Assembly (NCBI GenBank): GCA_965249925.1
Contig: OZ252260.1
Location: 5,580,001-5,644,000 of the forward strand
DNA from: Hoeflea_A sp965249925
GTDB lineage: Bacteria > Pseudomonadota > Alphaproteobacteria > Rhizobiales > Rhizobiaceae
Length of the DNA stretch: 64,000 nt
Direction of reading: 5' to 3'
Under the pieces are notes generated by a model that was given only the letters and a program-made list of their open reading frames with translations, did not search any database and had not been told where the DNA came from. This document shows, in pieces, positions 22,185 to 31,483 of the stretch. The first letter of the stretch is position 1. Each line of letters opens with the position of its first letter. The position numbers and the translations under genes were made by a program.

Positions 22185-23396
22185 TCACTGGGGTGGTGAG
22201 CCTTGCCTGTGCCGAACTGGAGCTGGCGATAGCTGATGGCGGCGCACATACTGCAGCGTGGCCATCACCACCAGACCGGCAAGGCAGATCAGCGCAAATG
22301 CATACGCCACCGGATACCTGATAAGCGCAGACAGTATTAACGGTACCGTAGCTCCGCCGGCAAAAAACGCGGTCATAGCCAACGCCGTCACGGACGCAAT
22401 CCCGGCCGGCGTGCGTTCCCTGGCTGCCTCAGACAGCAACACGCCATTCCATGAGAAAGCGACTGCAAGGCAGAGGCAGCCGAAGACAAGTGCGATGGTC
22501 CCACCCGATATTACATAGCCGACCAGTCCGGCCGCCATCACGAAGGCGATACCAAGGAGAATCGGCGTAACACCGTAGCGGTCCGCCAGACCACCGAGTA
22601 CCAGCCGCAGAACGACGGCGGCGACCATTGATGCGGAGAACGTCCCGGCGGCCACTGCGTGCGACACCCCATCTGACGTGACGAGCACCGTCACCAGCGT
22701 GAAGCCAAGACCGAGTTGAACGGAAGAAAGGGCAAAGAACAGAATTGCCAGCCCGCGGGCTTTGCAATCCTGACGAAAAAGAGCAACCACATGCGTTCCG
22801 CCAGCGGGTCGGCCGACCTTGCGCACCGGGTCCACCGTGCGGCGGACCGGTTCCACCAGGACCACGGTCAGCAAACCAAAAGCCGCCACGATGATGAGCG
22901 CATTCTGCCAAGTGACATAACCCAGCAGCGCCGGCAGCGCGGTTCCGGCAAAAACACCTCCAATCGGCACGGCCGACTGCTTGAACGAGAAGACGAAGTT
23001 TCTGGCGTCGCCAAGCTTGAGTGCGGACAGTACGCTACCACTGGCGGTGTTGCTTTGTGCGTAGCTGAACCCAAAAAGGCAGGCACACACGAAAAAGCCC
23101 AGGAATGGCGACGTTGCGAGCGCAACCAGCCCCGCCACTGCCAAAGCGACAGTGATCTGGCTGATGCCAATGCCGCCCAACCGTTGGACGAGATGGGACG
23201 AACTGTTCGCGCTGACCGCCGCAATCCCAAACAAAATAGATGCGTACACGCCGATCGCCGCCGCAGGAACACCGAACTGGCTGGTCAGAACCGGGCCGAG
23301 GACCGGGATGCTCAAAGTGGCGGCGACCACGAAGCTCTGCGTCGCCATGAGGGCGACGAGAGGTCCAATGATGCCGGAACCTGTGGCGGTATTCAC
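22185..23396 (-). CDS. MFS transporter
   Basis: This protein has 403 residues with about 12 membrane helices. The cytoplasmic loop GGLADRYGVTP between the halves matches the MFS loop signature. It overlaps the matB stop by ATGA and is the last gene of the catabolic operon running from 32,380. It could export or import a carboxylate of the pathway or act as a second uptake system beside the TRAP transporter. The substrate cannot be read from the sequence. Confidence 0.8.
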   Translation of the reverse strand: MNTATGSGIIGPLVALMATQSFVVAATLSIPVLGPVLTSQFGVPAAAIGVYASILFGIAAVSANSSSHLVQRLGGIGISQITVALAVAGLVALATSPFLGFFVCACLFGFSYAQSNTASGSVLSALKLGDARNFVFSFKQSAVPIGGVFAGTALPALLGYVTWQNALIIVAAFGLLTVVLVEPVRRTVDPVRKVGRPAGGTHVVALFRQDCKARGLAILFFALSSVQLGLGFTLVTVLVTSDGVSHAVAAGTFSASMVAAVVLRLVLGGLADRYGVTPILLGIAFVMAAGLVGYVISGGTIALVFGCLCLAVAFSWNGVLLSEAARERTPAGIASVTALAMTAFFAGGATVPLILSALIRYPVAYAFALICLAGLVVMATLQYVRRHQLSPAPVRHRQGSPPQ

Positions 23397-24928
23397 GGCG
23401 CTACCGTCTCCGCGGAGAAGGCCTGCGCGAATTCCTTACGCAGAACAGTCTTCTGCACCTTGCTCATTGAGTTGCGCGGCAGCTCATCGACGAAAAACAG
23501 TCGCTTGGGTTGCTTGAATCGGGCAAGCTTCCCCGTCAGCTCCGTCCTGATGGCGGCCTCCACCCGGTCTCGCGCGCCGTCGCCAACGATCGCCGCCACG
23601 ACCGCCTCGCCAAAGTCGGGATGTGGCACACCGAAGACCGCACTCTCCACGACGCCTTCTGCTGCGTTGATGATCGTTTCCACTTCCTTTGGGTAGACAT
23701 TGTAGCCGCCGGAAATCACCAGATCCTTGGAGCGGCCTACGATTGAGAGGTACCCGTCCGCAGAGATGACGCCCAGATCGCCGGTGATGAAGAAGCCGTC
23801 ATCGCGGAACTCAGCCGCCGTCTTTTCCGGCATACGCCAATACCCACTAAAGACGTTCGGTCCGCGGACCTCGATCGCGCCGATTTCGCCCCTGCCGCGT
23901 TCGGTCCCGGTTTCCGGATCGGTCACGCGGACTTCCACACCGGGCAGCGGCTTGCCGACGGTTCCGGCTCGGCGGTCACCTTCATAGGAATTGGAGGTGT
24001 TCATATTGGTCTCACTCATCCCATACCGCTCCAGGATGTGATGACCGGTTGCAGCAACCCACGCCTCATGCGTTTCGGCAAGTAGCGGCGCGCTGCCGGA
24101 AATGAAGAGCCGTATTCCGCTCGCCGCTTCCTTGAGACCAGGCCTGTCGAGAAGCCGTGTATAAAAGGTCGGCACACCCATCAGAACAGTCGATCGCGGC
24201 ATGTCGCTGACCACTGCATCGGCGTCAAACCCGGAATGAAACCGCATCGCCGCACCCGACACGAGCGACACATTGGTCGCTACAAAAAGCCCGTGTGTAT
24301 GAAAGATCGGCAGCGCGTGAATCAGCACGTCATGCCTCGTGAAGCGCCACGCCTCTTTAAGGGCCAGCGCGTTCGATGCCAGGTTGGCGTGGGTGAGCAT
24401 GGCGCCTTTTGCCCGGCCGGTTGTTCCTGAGGTGTAGAGAATGGCAGCCAAGTCGTCAGCGGCGCGCGCCACCGGCTGAAAGCCATGCGCAGGAGCCAGA
24501 TCGGTCATGAGCGTTCCGATGCCGGCTGAATCCAACGTGACGATCTGGTGGATACCACGCGCGCTGGAAAGGCCGCGCACTTCCTCTTCACGCTCGGGAA
24601 CGCAGACCACGATGCACGGCTCGGCATCTTGCAGGAAATGGTCCAGTTCCGCTCCTGTATAGGCTGTGTTCAACGGCTGAAAAACGCCGCCGGCCAATAG
24701 TGTTCCAAGGTAAAGCTGCAGGGCGTGGGGCGATTTCTCGACCTGGACCATGACACGGTCACCGGGCTTCAATCCCAGAGTGATGAGACGCCCGGCAATC
24801 GCCTGCGCTTGCAAGAAAAAAGCATTGAAGGTGATATGTGTACCATCAGGCAGGTGAACGAACACCCCGTTGTCGGCGTTGAGCGATCCCGACCGCAGCA
24901 CATCGGCAAGGTGATTTTCTGTTGGCAT
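23393..24928 (-). CDS. matB: Malonyl-CoA synthetase (MatB)
   Basis: This protein has 511 residues. It is an adenylate-forming enzyme that joins malonate to CoA with ATP. The P-loop LYTSGTTGRAKGAMLTHANL, the A5 segment RYGMSETNMNTSNSYEGDRR (the TNMNTSN and RRAGTVG signature is characteristic of malonyl-CoA synthetases), GDLG and the C-terminal catalytic lysine region (RNSMSKVQKTVL) are all present. AGGAGA precedes the ATG. It lies immediately downstream of malonyl-CoA decarboxylase, the standard MatA/MatB pairing. Together they convert malonate to acetyl-CoA. Related methylmalonate-using synthetases are the main alternative. Confidence 0.9.
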   Translation of the reverse strand: MPTENHLADVLRSGSLNADNGVFVHLPDGTHITFNAFFLQAQAIAGRLITLGLKPGDRVMVQVEKSPHALQLYLGTLLAGGVFQPLNTAYTGAELDHFLQDAEPCIVVCVPEREEEVRGLSSARGIHQIVTLDSAGIGTLMTDLAPAHGFQPVARAADDLAAILYTSGTTGRAKGAMLTHANLASNALALKEAWRFTRHDVLIHALPIFHTHGLFVATNVSLVSGAAMRFHSGFDADAVVSDMPRSTVLMGVPTFYTRLLDRPGLKEAASGIRLFISGSAPLLAETHEAWVAATGHHILERYGMSETNMNTSNSYEGDRRAGTVGKPLPGVEVRVTDPETGTERGRGEIGAIEVRGPNVFSGYWRMPEKTAAEFRDDGFFITGDLGVISADGYLSIVGRSKDLVISGGYNVYPKEVETIINAAEGVVESAVFGVPHPDFGEAVVAAIVGDGARDRVEAAIRTELTGKLARFKQPKRLFFVDELPRNSMSKVQKTVLRKEFAQAFSAETVAP

Positions 24929-24937
24929 AATTGTCTC

Positions 24938-26257
24938 CTATGACCGGATGTGTTGGCGGACCTGATCCGACGCCACGACCTCTGTGCGCGTCGCAAAAGC
25001 GTCCTGGTTACGCTCGATATCATCCAGTTCATAGCGGTAATTGACCATCACACCCCAGCTGTCGCGCTGGCCGCGCAGGCTCGAATCCGCAGTCAAATTG
25101 ATCCGGTCGAGCCGGGCGCCGTTGCCCAGGTGAAAGCGGGCGACTGGATCGGCCGGCGTCCCGTTCTGGCGCTTTGCGTTGACCAGATAAATGGCAGCCA
25201 ATTCGACCAAGGCATCGGAGCGGAGCGCTTCCGGTTCGGCTTCGCACGCGAGGAGCGCCGAGGCCAGCGGGCGCAACCGGTCAGGCAGTGGATGCTGGCT
25301 GCTCCTGGTCAGCACCGCCTCAACCCATCGGCGCAACCCCGGCACCGGGGACAATGTCACGAAGCTCGAAATCTCAGGCAACTCACGCCGCAGGTCGTCG
25401 ACCACCTGCTTGATGAGGAAGTTGCCGAACGAGACGCCCGTCAGCCCTTTCTGGCAGTTGGAGATCGAATAGAAGACCGCGGTTGTTGCTTGCTGTGGCT
25501 TCAGTGGCGACCGGTCTTGCGACAGAATACTGTCGATCGTCTCGGAGACGCGCGCTGTCAACGCAACCTCGACGAAGATCAATGGATCGTGCGGCAACGC
25601 TGGATGAAAAAAGGCATAGAGGCGACGATCGTCCGCATCGACCCGGCGTTTCAGGTCCTCCCAGTCCGATATCGCATGCACCGCCTCGTATTGGATGATC
25701 CTTTCCAGAATCTCGGCGGATGTCGACCAGTCAATCCGCTGCAGATCAAGAAAGCCGCGGTTGAACCATGACGAAAACAGATGGTGGAAGTCGCCATCAA
25801 GCGCTTTGAGATCAGGCTTGGCGGCTCGCAGCTTGAGCAGGCGCGCCCGCAATGCGACCAAAGCCGACGTTCCGCCTGGTGCCTGATTGAGCCGCCGCAA
25901 CAATTCTTGGGAGCGAGGCTCGCTGGCCGCGTGCAGACGCCGGACCGAAACCGGGTCATCGGGGTCCAGTTCGTTCAGCGCGGCTCGCAGTATCTGCGAA
26001 GGGGGGCCGAATGCACGCGCGATTTCGGACATTGCGCCTTCAAGCGCCGTATCGTCCATCGCGTTCAGGCGCTTCAGGAGCGATCGGGCGAGCATCACCG
26101 AACGCACTTCGCCTGATCCCGCAAGCAGGCGGCTGCAAGCCTCGACAAGATCTTTATCGTCGGTCGGCTCTTCGTCGGTTGCCCCCGACGGCCAGCTGAC
26201 TGCTAATCGGTTGAGCAAGTCGTTCAGAAACTGGCTATAGCGCGGGACCGCCGTCAT
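24938..26257 (-). CDS. matA: Malonyl-CoA decarboxylase (MatA)
   Basis: This protein has 439 residues. The helical N-terminal oligomerisation domain is followed by the conserved catalytic part: YAFFHPALPHDPLIFVEVAL, then FYSISNCQKGLTGVSFGNFL and FVTLSPVPGLRRWV. These include the His and Ser of the GNAT-like decarboxylase active site. It converts malonyl-CoA to acetyl-CoA and CO2. The length matches the family. The start overlaps the stop of the redoxin gene by ATGA, and matB follows after nine bases. Confidence 0.92.
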   Translation of the reverse strand: MTAVPRYSQFLNDLLNRLAVSWPSGATDEEPTDDKDLVEACSRLLAGSGEVRSVMLARSLLKRLNAMDDTALEGAMSEIARAFGPPSQILRAALNELDPDDPVSVRRLHAASEPRSQELLRRLNQAPGGTSALVALRARLLKLRAAKPDLKALDGDFHHLFSSWFNRGFLDLQRIDWSTSAEILERIIQYEAVHAISDWEDLKRRVDADDRRLYAFFHPALPHDPLIFVEVALTARVSETIDSILSQDRSPLKPQQATTAVFYSISNCQKGLTGVSFGNFLIKQVVDDLRRELPEISSFVTLSPVPGLRRWVEAVLTRSSQHPLPDRLRPLASALLACEAEPEALRSDALVELAAIYLVNAKRQNGTPADPVARFHLGNGARLDRINLTADSSLRGQRDSWGVMVNYRYELDDIERNQDAFATRTEVVASDQVRQHIRS

Positions 26258-26769
26258 GCGGCCAACCCTCGAACAGGTAGAGCCTTGGCCTGCATGGCAC
26301 CGATCCCGTCCACAACCACGTCCAGATCAGGCCGAACCGATGCCGAATTGGAGACCGCGACGACCTGCACGCGGCCCTCGCCGTTGATCACGAAAAGGCC
26401 GGGTTCGGCGAACCGGTGGCCAGGCTCCTTTTCGCTCAGGCCGTCGGAGACAAACAGACCAAGCTGACCCATCTGTTCGGCTGTCAGCCCGTAGGCCAGC
26501 GGAAAACGCCAACCGAAATCCTTTGCATCCGCCCGCGCTCGATCCAGCAGGTCGGCGGAAACCACCAAGGTTTCGACGCCAAGATCGGCGAGTTGTGGCA
26601 GCAGACCGTCAAGCTTGGACAGATAGGCCTTGCAGCGCCCGCAGTGGCGGCCCCGATAAACGATCAGAAGGGTCCATGAACTGCTGTAATCCAGGGTTTT
26701 CGTGGTGCCATCGACCAGGCTGAATGCCATGAACGGAAAGAGTGTGCCCGGCGTTATGGTCGGTGCCAT
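26254..26769 (-). CDS. Peroxiredoxin/redoxin-like protein
   Basis: This protein has 171 residues and a thioredoxin fold of the AhpC/TSA kind. WTLLIVYRGRHCGRCKAYLS places a CxxC at the first helix, where typical peroxiredoxins have a single peroxidatic Cys after Pro. GVETLVVSADLLDRARADAK, a helix insertion and GLFVINGEGRVQ follow. It may act as a thiol reductase or peroxidase. It lies inside the malonate operon, between the enolase-superfamily enzyme and matA. Its link to the pathway is unclear; it may protect enzymes or handle an oxidised intermediate. Confidence 0.7.
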   Translation of the reverse strand: MAPTITPGTLFPFMAFSLVDGTTKTLDYSSSWTLLIVYRGRHCGRCKAYLSKLDGLLPQLADLGVETLVVSADLLDRARADAKDFGWRFPLAYGLTAEQMGQLGLFVSDGLSEKEPGHRFAEPGLFVINGEGRVQVVAVSNSASVRPDLDVVVDGIGAMQAKALPVRGLAA

Positions 26770-26783
26770 CAGGATATCTCCAA

Positions 26784-27950
26784 TCAGTCGAGAAGTGTTT
26801 GAAAAAGGGCATAGAGTTCAGCCTGTCCTTCAAAGCCAATGCCCGGTCGATCAGGCGCTGGCAGATAGCCGTCAACGATCCGCGCGTCATCGGCATAGCC
26901 GGAGAACAGGCCAAATACGGACGGGTAGGATTCGCACATGCCCATGCCAAAGCCGAGCGCCGCGGCCAGCGACATCTGATTGCCGCCGTGAGGAAGCACC
27001 GATTGCGTGCTCCAGTCGTGATCGCGCAGCATGTCCAATGTCGTGGCGCATGCTGCCATGCCGTAGCTTTGAGGCACGTCGATCTGAATGATATCGGTGC
27101 CGGGCCGCAATCCACCGTAGCGGAGCAGGTTCCTGACATCGGCGATGGAGAACAGGTTCTCGCCCGTCGCCACCGCGTGGCCGTAGGTTTTGACGAAGGA
27201 ACGGGTCGCCTCAAAGTCGATCGGGTGAGCCGGCTCTTCGAACCAGGCCAGGCCGAGATCGCGGAACGATTCGGCATAGGCCAGTGCGGTTGACGGCGCC
27301 ATGCCGCAATTGGCGTCCACGGCCAGATTCGATGGACTGTCCAGGATTGACAGGATGGTATCGATCCGGCGGCGGTCTTCGTCCAGCGACAATCCACCGA
27401 CCTTTGTCTTGACCATTGTGTAGCCAGCATCGAGATAGCCCTGCATCTCGGCCTTGAGGCTTTCGGGCGTCTCGTCGGGCTTGTACCAGCCGCCGCCGAC
27501 ATAGCAGAACATCCGGCTTGGCGATGAACCGTCGCCATAGCGTCCGGCCAGAAGCCTGTGCAGCGGCCGTTCGGCGATTTTGGCCATTGCGTCCCAAACG
27601 GCCGTCTCGATGGTACCGATGGCGACCGATCGCTCCATGTCGCCGCCCGGCTTTTCGCCTACCATCATCGCCCCGACGATGGCGTCGACATCGAAATTGT
27701 CTTCGTTCGCATCGATCAAGCTGTCGGCGTCGGCCCGCAAGATGCGTGGTATGAACCGGTCGCGCATTTGAGCGCCGCAGGCGTAGCGGCCGGTGGAGTT
27801 GAAGGCGAAGCCGACGACGGGCTTTCCGTCGCGAACGACGTCCGTGACCACAGCCACGATCGAGGTGGTCATGTCCCGGAAGGTGAATGCGGCATTGCGC
27901 ATTTCCAGCTTCAGCGGGATTGCCTTTTCGCGGATGTCGACGATACGCAT
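26784..27950 (-). CDS. Enolase-superfamily acid-sugar dehydratase, D-tartrate dehydratase-like
   Basis: This protein has 388 residues and belongs to the mandelate racemase/muconate lactonizing group. Visible catalytic positions are K181 and K183 (VKTKVGG), metal ligands D212 (AVDANCG), E238 (WFEEP) and E264 (ATGENLF), the general acid/base H321 (LPHGGNQMSL) and E340 (CESYP). Spacing and flanking words closely follow D-tartrate dehydratase of Bradyrhizobium, which makes oxaloacetate. N-terminal MTTSIVAVVTDVVRDGK also fits that subgroup. The ATG at 27950 follows AGGAGAAA and lies just after the DctM stop. The substrate may be a different tartrate-like acid. Confidence 0.7.
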   Translation of the reverse strand: MRIVDIREKAIPLKLEMRNAAFTFRDMTTSIVAVVTDVVRDGKPVVGFAFNSTGRYACGAQMRDRFIPRILRADADSLIDANEDNFDVDAIVGAMMVGEKPGGDMERSVAIGTIETAVWDAMAKIAERPLHRLLAGRYGDGSSPSRMFCYVGGGWYKPDETPESLKAEMQGYLDAGYTMVKTKVGGLSLDEDRRRIDTILSILDSPSNLAVDANCGMAPSTALAYAESFRDLGLAWFEEPAHPIDFEATRSFVKTYGHAVATGENLFSIADVRNLLRYGGLRPGTDIIQIDVPQSYGMAACATTLDMLRDHDWSTQSVLPHGGNQMSLAAALGFGMGMCESYPSVFGLFSGYADDARIVDGYLPAPDRPGIGFEGQAELYALFQTLLD

Positions 27951-27976
27951 GTCGGTTTCTCCTGGGTCTGGCCGCG

Positions 27977-29359
27977 TTACATAACCCAATCGCCAAGACC
28001 GGTTGCCAGTTCTGGCCAGACGGCAATCGAGATCAGGACGATAAGTAGGCAGATCCAGTATGGCGTGGCTGCGCCGAAGACCCGCAGCGTGCTGACTTTG
28101 TCGTCATTGGCCGCGGATTTGACCGTGTAGACGATGAGCCCGAAAGGCGGCGTCAGGATGCCCGCTTCGATGGCAAGAATACCGATGATGGCGAATGCAA
28201 TCGGGTCGTAGCCGATCAACTCTCCGAGCGGAGCGAAGATCGGCACGGTCAGCAGCATGATGGATTTAGAGTCAATCAGCATGCCAAGGATGAACCAGAC
28301 ACAGACCATGAAGAACAGGACCGCCCAAGGCGGAATGGCGCCGGATGCGAAGAAGTCCTCAATGGCTCCGCCAATGCCGGTAAGCGCGAGCGTGCGCGAA
28401 TAGAGCAGTGCCATGAGGATCATGATCAGCAGCGGGGCGGCTGTCTTGCCCACCTGAAGGATCCCATCGAGAACGGATTTCGCTCCCAAGCGCTTTACCG
28501 TGACCGCAAAGAAAAGGGCCAGCAGTGCCCCCACGCCGGCCGCTTCTGTGGCTGTGAATGCACCGAACCAGATGCCGCCGAGAACGGCTGCGATCAGGCC
28601 GCCCATGCAGACCGCGCTAACGGCGACATCACGTGCGCTAACCGAGGCGAACGGGTCGTCATCGACCCGGTCGTTGGCGGCCGCGGCACCCAGGGACGCA
28701 GGCCGTGGTTCGCACTGCGGCTCCTGAGACCCCTCACCGTAGAGATGCGGGCGAAGCCAGGCGTTGAGAAGAGTAAAGACCACAAACAGGCTTGCCAGCA
28801 TCAACCCCGGCACCACGCCGGCGAGGAAGAGCCGCCCGATCGACTCCTCGACCAGAATCGCCCACAAGATCATCAGATTGCTCGGGGGAATGAGCATGCC
28901 GAGGCAGCTTGATCCCGCGATGACGCCGAGCGCGACACCACGGTCATATCCAAGGGCGCGCATCTGCGGATAGGCGATGCGCGTGAACGCCGCGGCCGCC
29001 GCAATGCTGACCCCGGTCAGGAAGGCGAAGATGGCGTTGCCGAGGACTGTCGCCAATGCAAGGCGGCCCGGGATCTTCCTGATGGCACGATTGATGCCGA
29101 TATAGAGATCCTGAGCAGCACCCGAACGGCTGATGAACTCGCCCATCAGCATGAAAAGCGGAAGCGCCGCAAAGACGTAGCCGCGCAAACCCTGGAACGC
29201 GGTGCTGGCGAAGGTGTCGACAGTGATTGCGAAGCTGCCGGTGATGAGGAACAGCCCCAGCAAACTCGTCATAGCCAGCGCAATCGCGATGTGAACGCCG
29301 GCAAAGACCAGAACGACGAGCAGGCCCAAGACCGGAACGGCGATGCCAACGTCAAACAT
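27977..29359 (-). CDS. TRAP transporter large permease (DctM type)
   Basis: This protein has 460 residues with about 12 membrane helices. Family words are visible: PLFMLMGEFISRSGAAQDLY, then IAGSSCLGMLIPPSNLMILW and GILTPPFGLIVYTVKSAA. With DctQ and DctP it drives sodium-coupled uptake of an organic acid. The ATG at 29359 overlaps the DctQ stop, as usual. A long polar loop between the halves (SQEPQCEPRPASLGAA) is larger than in many homologues. Context with malonate and tartrate-like enzymes suggests a small dicarboxylate. Confidence 0.9.
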   Translation of the reverse strand: MFDVGIAVPVLGLLVVLVFAGVHIAIALAMTSLLGLFLITGSFAITVDTFASTAFQGLRGYVFAALPLFMLMGEFISRSGAAQDLYIGINRAIRKIPGRLALATVLGNAIFAFLTGVSIAAAAAFTRIAYPQMRALGYDRGVALGVIAGSSCLGMLIPPSNLMILWAILVEESIGRLFLAGVVPGLMLASLFVVFTLLNAWLRPHLYGEGSQEPQCEPRPASLGAAAANDRVDDDPFASVSARDVAVSAVCMGGLIAAVLGGIWFGAFTATEAAGVGALLALFFAVTVKRLGAKSVLDGILQVGKTAAPLLIMILMALLYSRTLALTGIGGAIEDFFASGAIPPWAVLFFMVCVWFILGMLIDSKSIMLLTVPIFAPLGELIGYDPIAFAIIGILAIEAGILTPPFGLIVYTVKSAANDDKVSTLRVFGAATPYWICLLIVLISIAVWPELATGLGDWVM

Positions 29360-29840
29360 CGCTCTTGCTCCAGGAACGAAACTCATCAATCACCAGCAGC
29401 ACGTAGTTGACCGCTGCCAACGCTGCGCCAAAGGCGATGACGGTGTAGATTGGCCAGGTTGGCACCCGCAGCGCGCCTTCACCCTCATATTCGCCGCTCA
29501 CAAAAGCGTCGCGTAGCGGATCGAGGACAGCGTAGCAAAGGAGTGCAAACACGGCGAAGCCGCAGAGGAGGCCAATCGCTTCCAACCCGCGTCGCAGAGC
29601 GCTCGGCAGCAGATGCAGGATGAAGTCTGCACGCAACATGGATTTCGATCGCACCGCGTAGGAAATCTGCAGGAACGCGATCACGACGATCGAATTCGTG
29701 ATGATCTCCAGTGAGCCGGTAAGCGGCGCACCGAACAAACCCCGGCCGGTCACATCAATCGTGATGATGACGGCGAGCATGAAAGCCCAAAGGGCGGACA
29801 ACGCCATCAGCCATCGGTTGACTTTGTCGATTATAGTCAT
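29352..29840 (-). CDS. TRAP transporter small permease (DctQ type)
   Basis: This protein has 162 residues with four membrane helices and the usual DctQ start (MALSALWAFMLAVIITIDVT, then GRGLFGAPLTGSLEI). The central part has the conserved SLEI and RSKSMLRADFIL segments. It lies between the binding protein (59 bases upstream) and the large permease, with which it overlaps. Confidence 0.88.
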   Translation of the reverse strand: MTIIDKVNRWLMALSALWAFMLAVIITIDVTGRGLFGAPLTGSLEIITNSIVVIAFLQISYAVRSKSMLRADFILHLLPSALRRGLEAIGLLCGFAVFALLCYAVLDPLRDAFVSGEYEGEGALRVPTWPIYTVIAFGAALAAVNYVLLVIDEFRSWSKSDV

Positions 29841-29899
29841 TGCGCTCCTCCCCCGGGCCGCTTCGCGGGCGACGCCCTGATTTGGCGTCGCCCCCGAGC

Positions 29900-30973
29900 T
29901 CAGTTCAGCGAGTACGCCTCGGCGGTCTCCGATCCTTCCTGGCGTAGGATCTCGATGTATGCACCGAGGATTTCAGTCGAGGGCAAGCCGCGACCATCGC
30001 CCTCCTGTGCCGCGCTGCGCGGCACATCGACCGCACCAGTTGCCCACGCCGCCCTCACTTCAGGCGTGATTTCCAGCAGAGTCGCGCCTGCATCGATCAT
30101 CGCCTGCACCGCGGTTTTGTCACGTTCGGCATTGGCCGCGTTGACTCGCACCTCGTATTCCCGGGCGACCTCGGTGATGATCTGCCGCACCTCGTCAGGC
30201 AAGCTGTTCCAGCGGTCGGAATTGACGTTGAGCAGATTGATCGGCATTGATCCGAAATCGATGCGAGCGATGTAGGGCGCAACCTCGTACAACCGGAACC
30301 CGCTCATCCCCTGATAGTGGATCAGCATCCCGTCATAGACACCGGTCTGCATGCCGTTATAGGCGTCGGCGAGTGATCCCTGAACCGGCGTCGCGTCGGT
30401 AGCACTCAGCCACGGCAGATTCGGCCCGCCGGCCATGATCTTGCGGCCAGCGAGATCCTCGAGCGTATCCCAGGGTTGCGTCGTGATGACGTTGTAGTTG
30501 CTGGAGGCCATCACGGCCAGCGGCACCTGGTTGTGTGCCTCGACCTGCGCCGACAACGCCGGAAACGCATCGTAGAGTTGCCGCGCGACCTCGCCGGCGC
30601 GCACCGGATCACCGATGCCGAACGGCGTCTGAAAGCCGTAGTTGTTGAGGAACAGGGCGCTGGGCTCGAAAGTAGTCGCCATCGCGCCGAAGTCGAGCAG
30701 GCCGCTCTCCGTCGCTTCAAATACCTCCGGCAGTTTTGCAACCGATCCGCCATAGGCTTCGACGAAGCGGATGCGGTGCTCGGTTTCCTGCTCGACACGC
30801 TCGGTCACTTCCGGGACAAAAAAGCCCGAAAGTTCGCTGACATAGGGCAAGGTCTCCGGGTGACCTGCGCCGATGCGCAGAGTGAACCGGTCCGCATGGG
30901 CCTGACCGATCGCAGCGAAGGCGGTCGCGACGGCCAGGCAGGTTGTTGCTATGAGTTTGCGATCATGTTTCAT
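29900..30973 (-). CDS. TRAP transporter substrate-binding protein (DctP type)
   Basis: This protein has 357 residues. The signal peptide ends at QAHADR. Mature features are RIGAGHPETLPYVSEL, a central LAGRKIMAGGPNLPWLSATD domain with the family-typical basic residue, and the YNGMQTGVYDGMLIHYQGMS segment, all of the DctP fold. The start at 30973 has a strong AGGGAGG site; the frame is open upstream but those codons belong to the OsmC shadow. It delivers an organic acid to the DctQM permease encoded just downstream. The acid cannot be named from sequence. Confidence 0.88.
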   Translation of the reverse strand: MKHDRKLIATTCLAVATAFAAIGQAHADRFTLRIGAGHPETLPYVSELSGFFVPEVTERVEQETEHRIRFVEAYGGSVAKLPEVFEATESGLLDFGAMATTFEPSALFLNNYGFQTPFGIGDPVRAGEVARQLYDAFPALSAQVEAHNQVPLAVMASSNYNVITTQPWDTLEDLAGRKIMAGGPNLPWLSATDATPVQGSLADAYNGMQTGVYDGMLIHYQGMSGFRLYEVAPYIARIDFGSMPINLLNVNSDRWNSLPDEVRQIITEVAREYEVRVNAANAERDKTAVQAMIDAGATLLEITPEVRAAWATGAVDVPRSAAQEGDGRGLPSTEILGAYIEILRQEGSETAEAYSLN

Positions 30974-30992
30974 GGAATCCTCCCTTGAGAAA

Positions 30993-31469
30993 TCACAGCG
31001 TGTGAAGGGTCCAGCGTTCTTCGACACGGGTTCCCGATTGCTTGAACAGTTTAGAGACCGGACAAAAGCGCGGCAGGTCGCGCTGGATCGCCTCGACCTG
31101 TTCGGCCGACGCATCGGTCTTTGCCTCGATGTGCAGGACCACGTCGGTCCACGGCACATCCACCTCCTCCAGGAGCATCGCGCCCCGGCGATCGAAGGTG
31201 ACCTCTGCTTCGATCTTCACCTCTTGGAGGCGGGCGCCGTGCATTTTGGCGACCTTGTTTGCGATTACGTTGGTGCAGCCCATGAGCGACGCCGTGGCGA
31301 CTTCGACCGGTGACATGCCCAGATTTGTGCCACCCCGCTCTTGCGGCTCATCAATGACCAGTAGCTTGTCACGAAATGCAACATCGGTGCGGTCGGCGGT
31401 GACGCCGACCGCCGGCATGGTCATGGCCAGGGTTGGCTTGACCTTCAGTTTCGACACTTGAACGTTCAT
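30993..31469 (-). CDS. OsmC/Ohr-family protein
   Basis: This protein has 158 residues. It shows the OsmC fold pattern: GGTNLGMSPVEVATASLMGC with the first active Cys, a long helix, beta strands with VTFDRRGAML, and the second Cys in RFCPVSKLF. Such proteins reduce hydroperoxides with two cysteines. It lies between the FAH-family gene and the TRAP genes, 14 and 19 bases away. With the redoxin downstream, it adds a second thiol protein to the operon. Confidence 0.8.
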   Translation of the reverse strand: MNVQVSKLKVKPTLAMTMPAVGVTADRTDVAFRDKLLVIDEPQERGGTNLGMSPVEVATASLMGCTNVIANKVAKMHGARLQEVKIEAEVTFDRRGAMLLEEVDVPWTDVVLHIEAKTDASAEQVEAIQRDLPRFCPVSKLFKQSGTRVEERWTLHTL

Positions 31470-31483
31470 GCTTATCGTTCCTT

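Noticed and set aside
22716..23696. Plus-strand frame of 326 codons opposite the MFS and matB genes
   Set aside because: It is a mirror of well-supported genes with intact family motifs on the minus strand.
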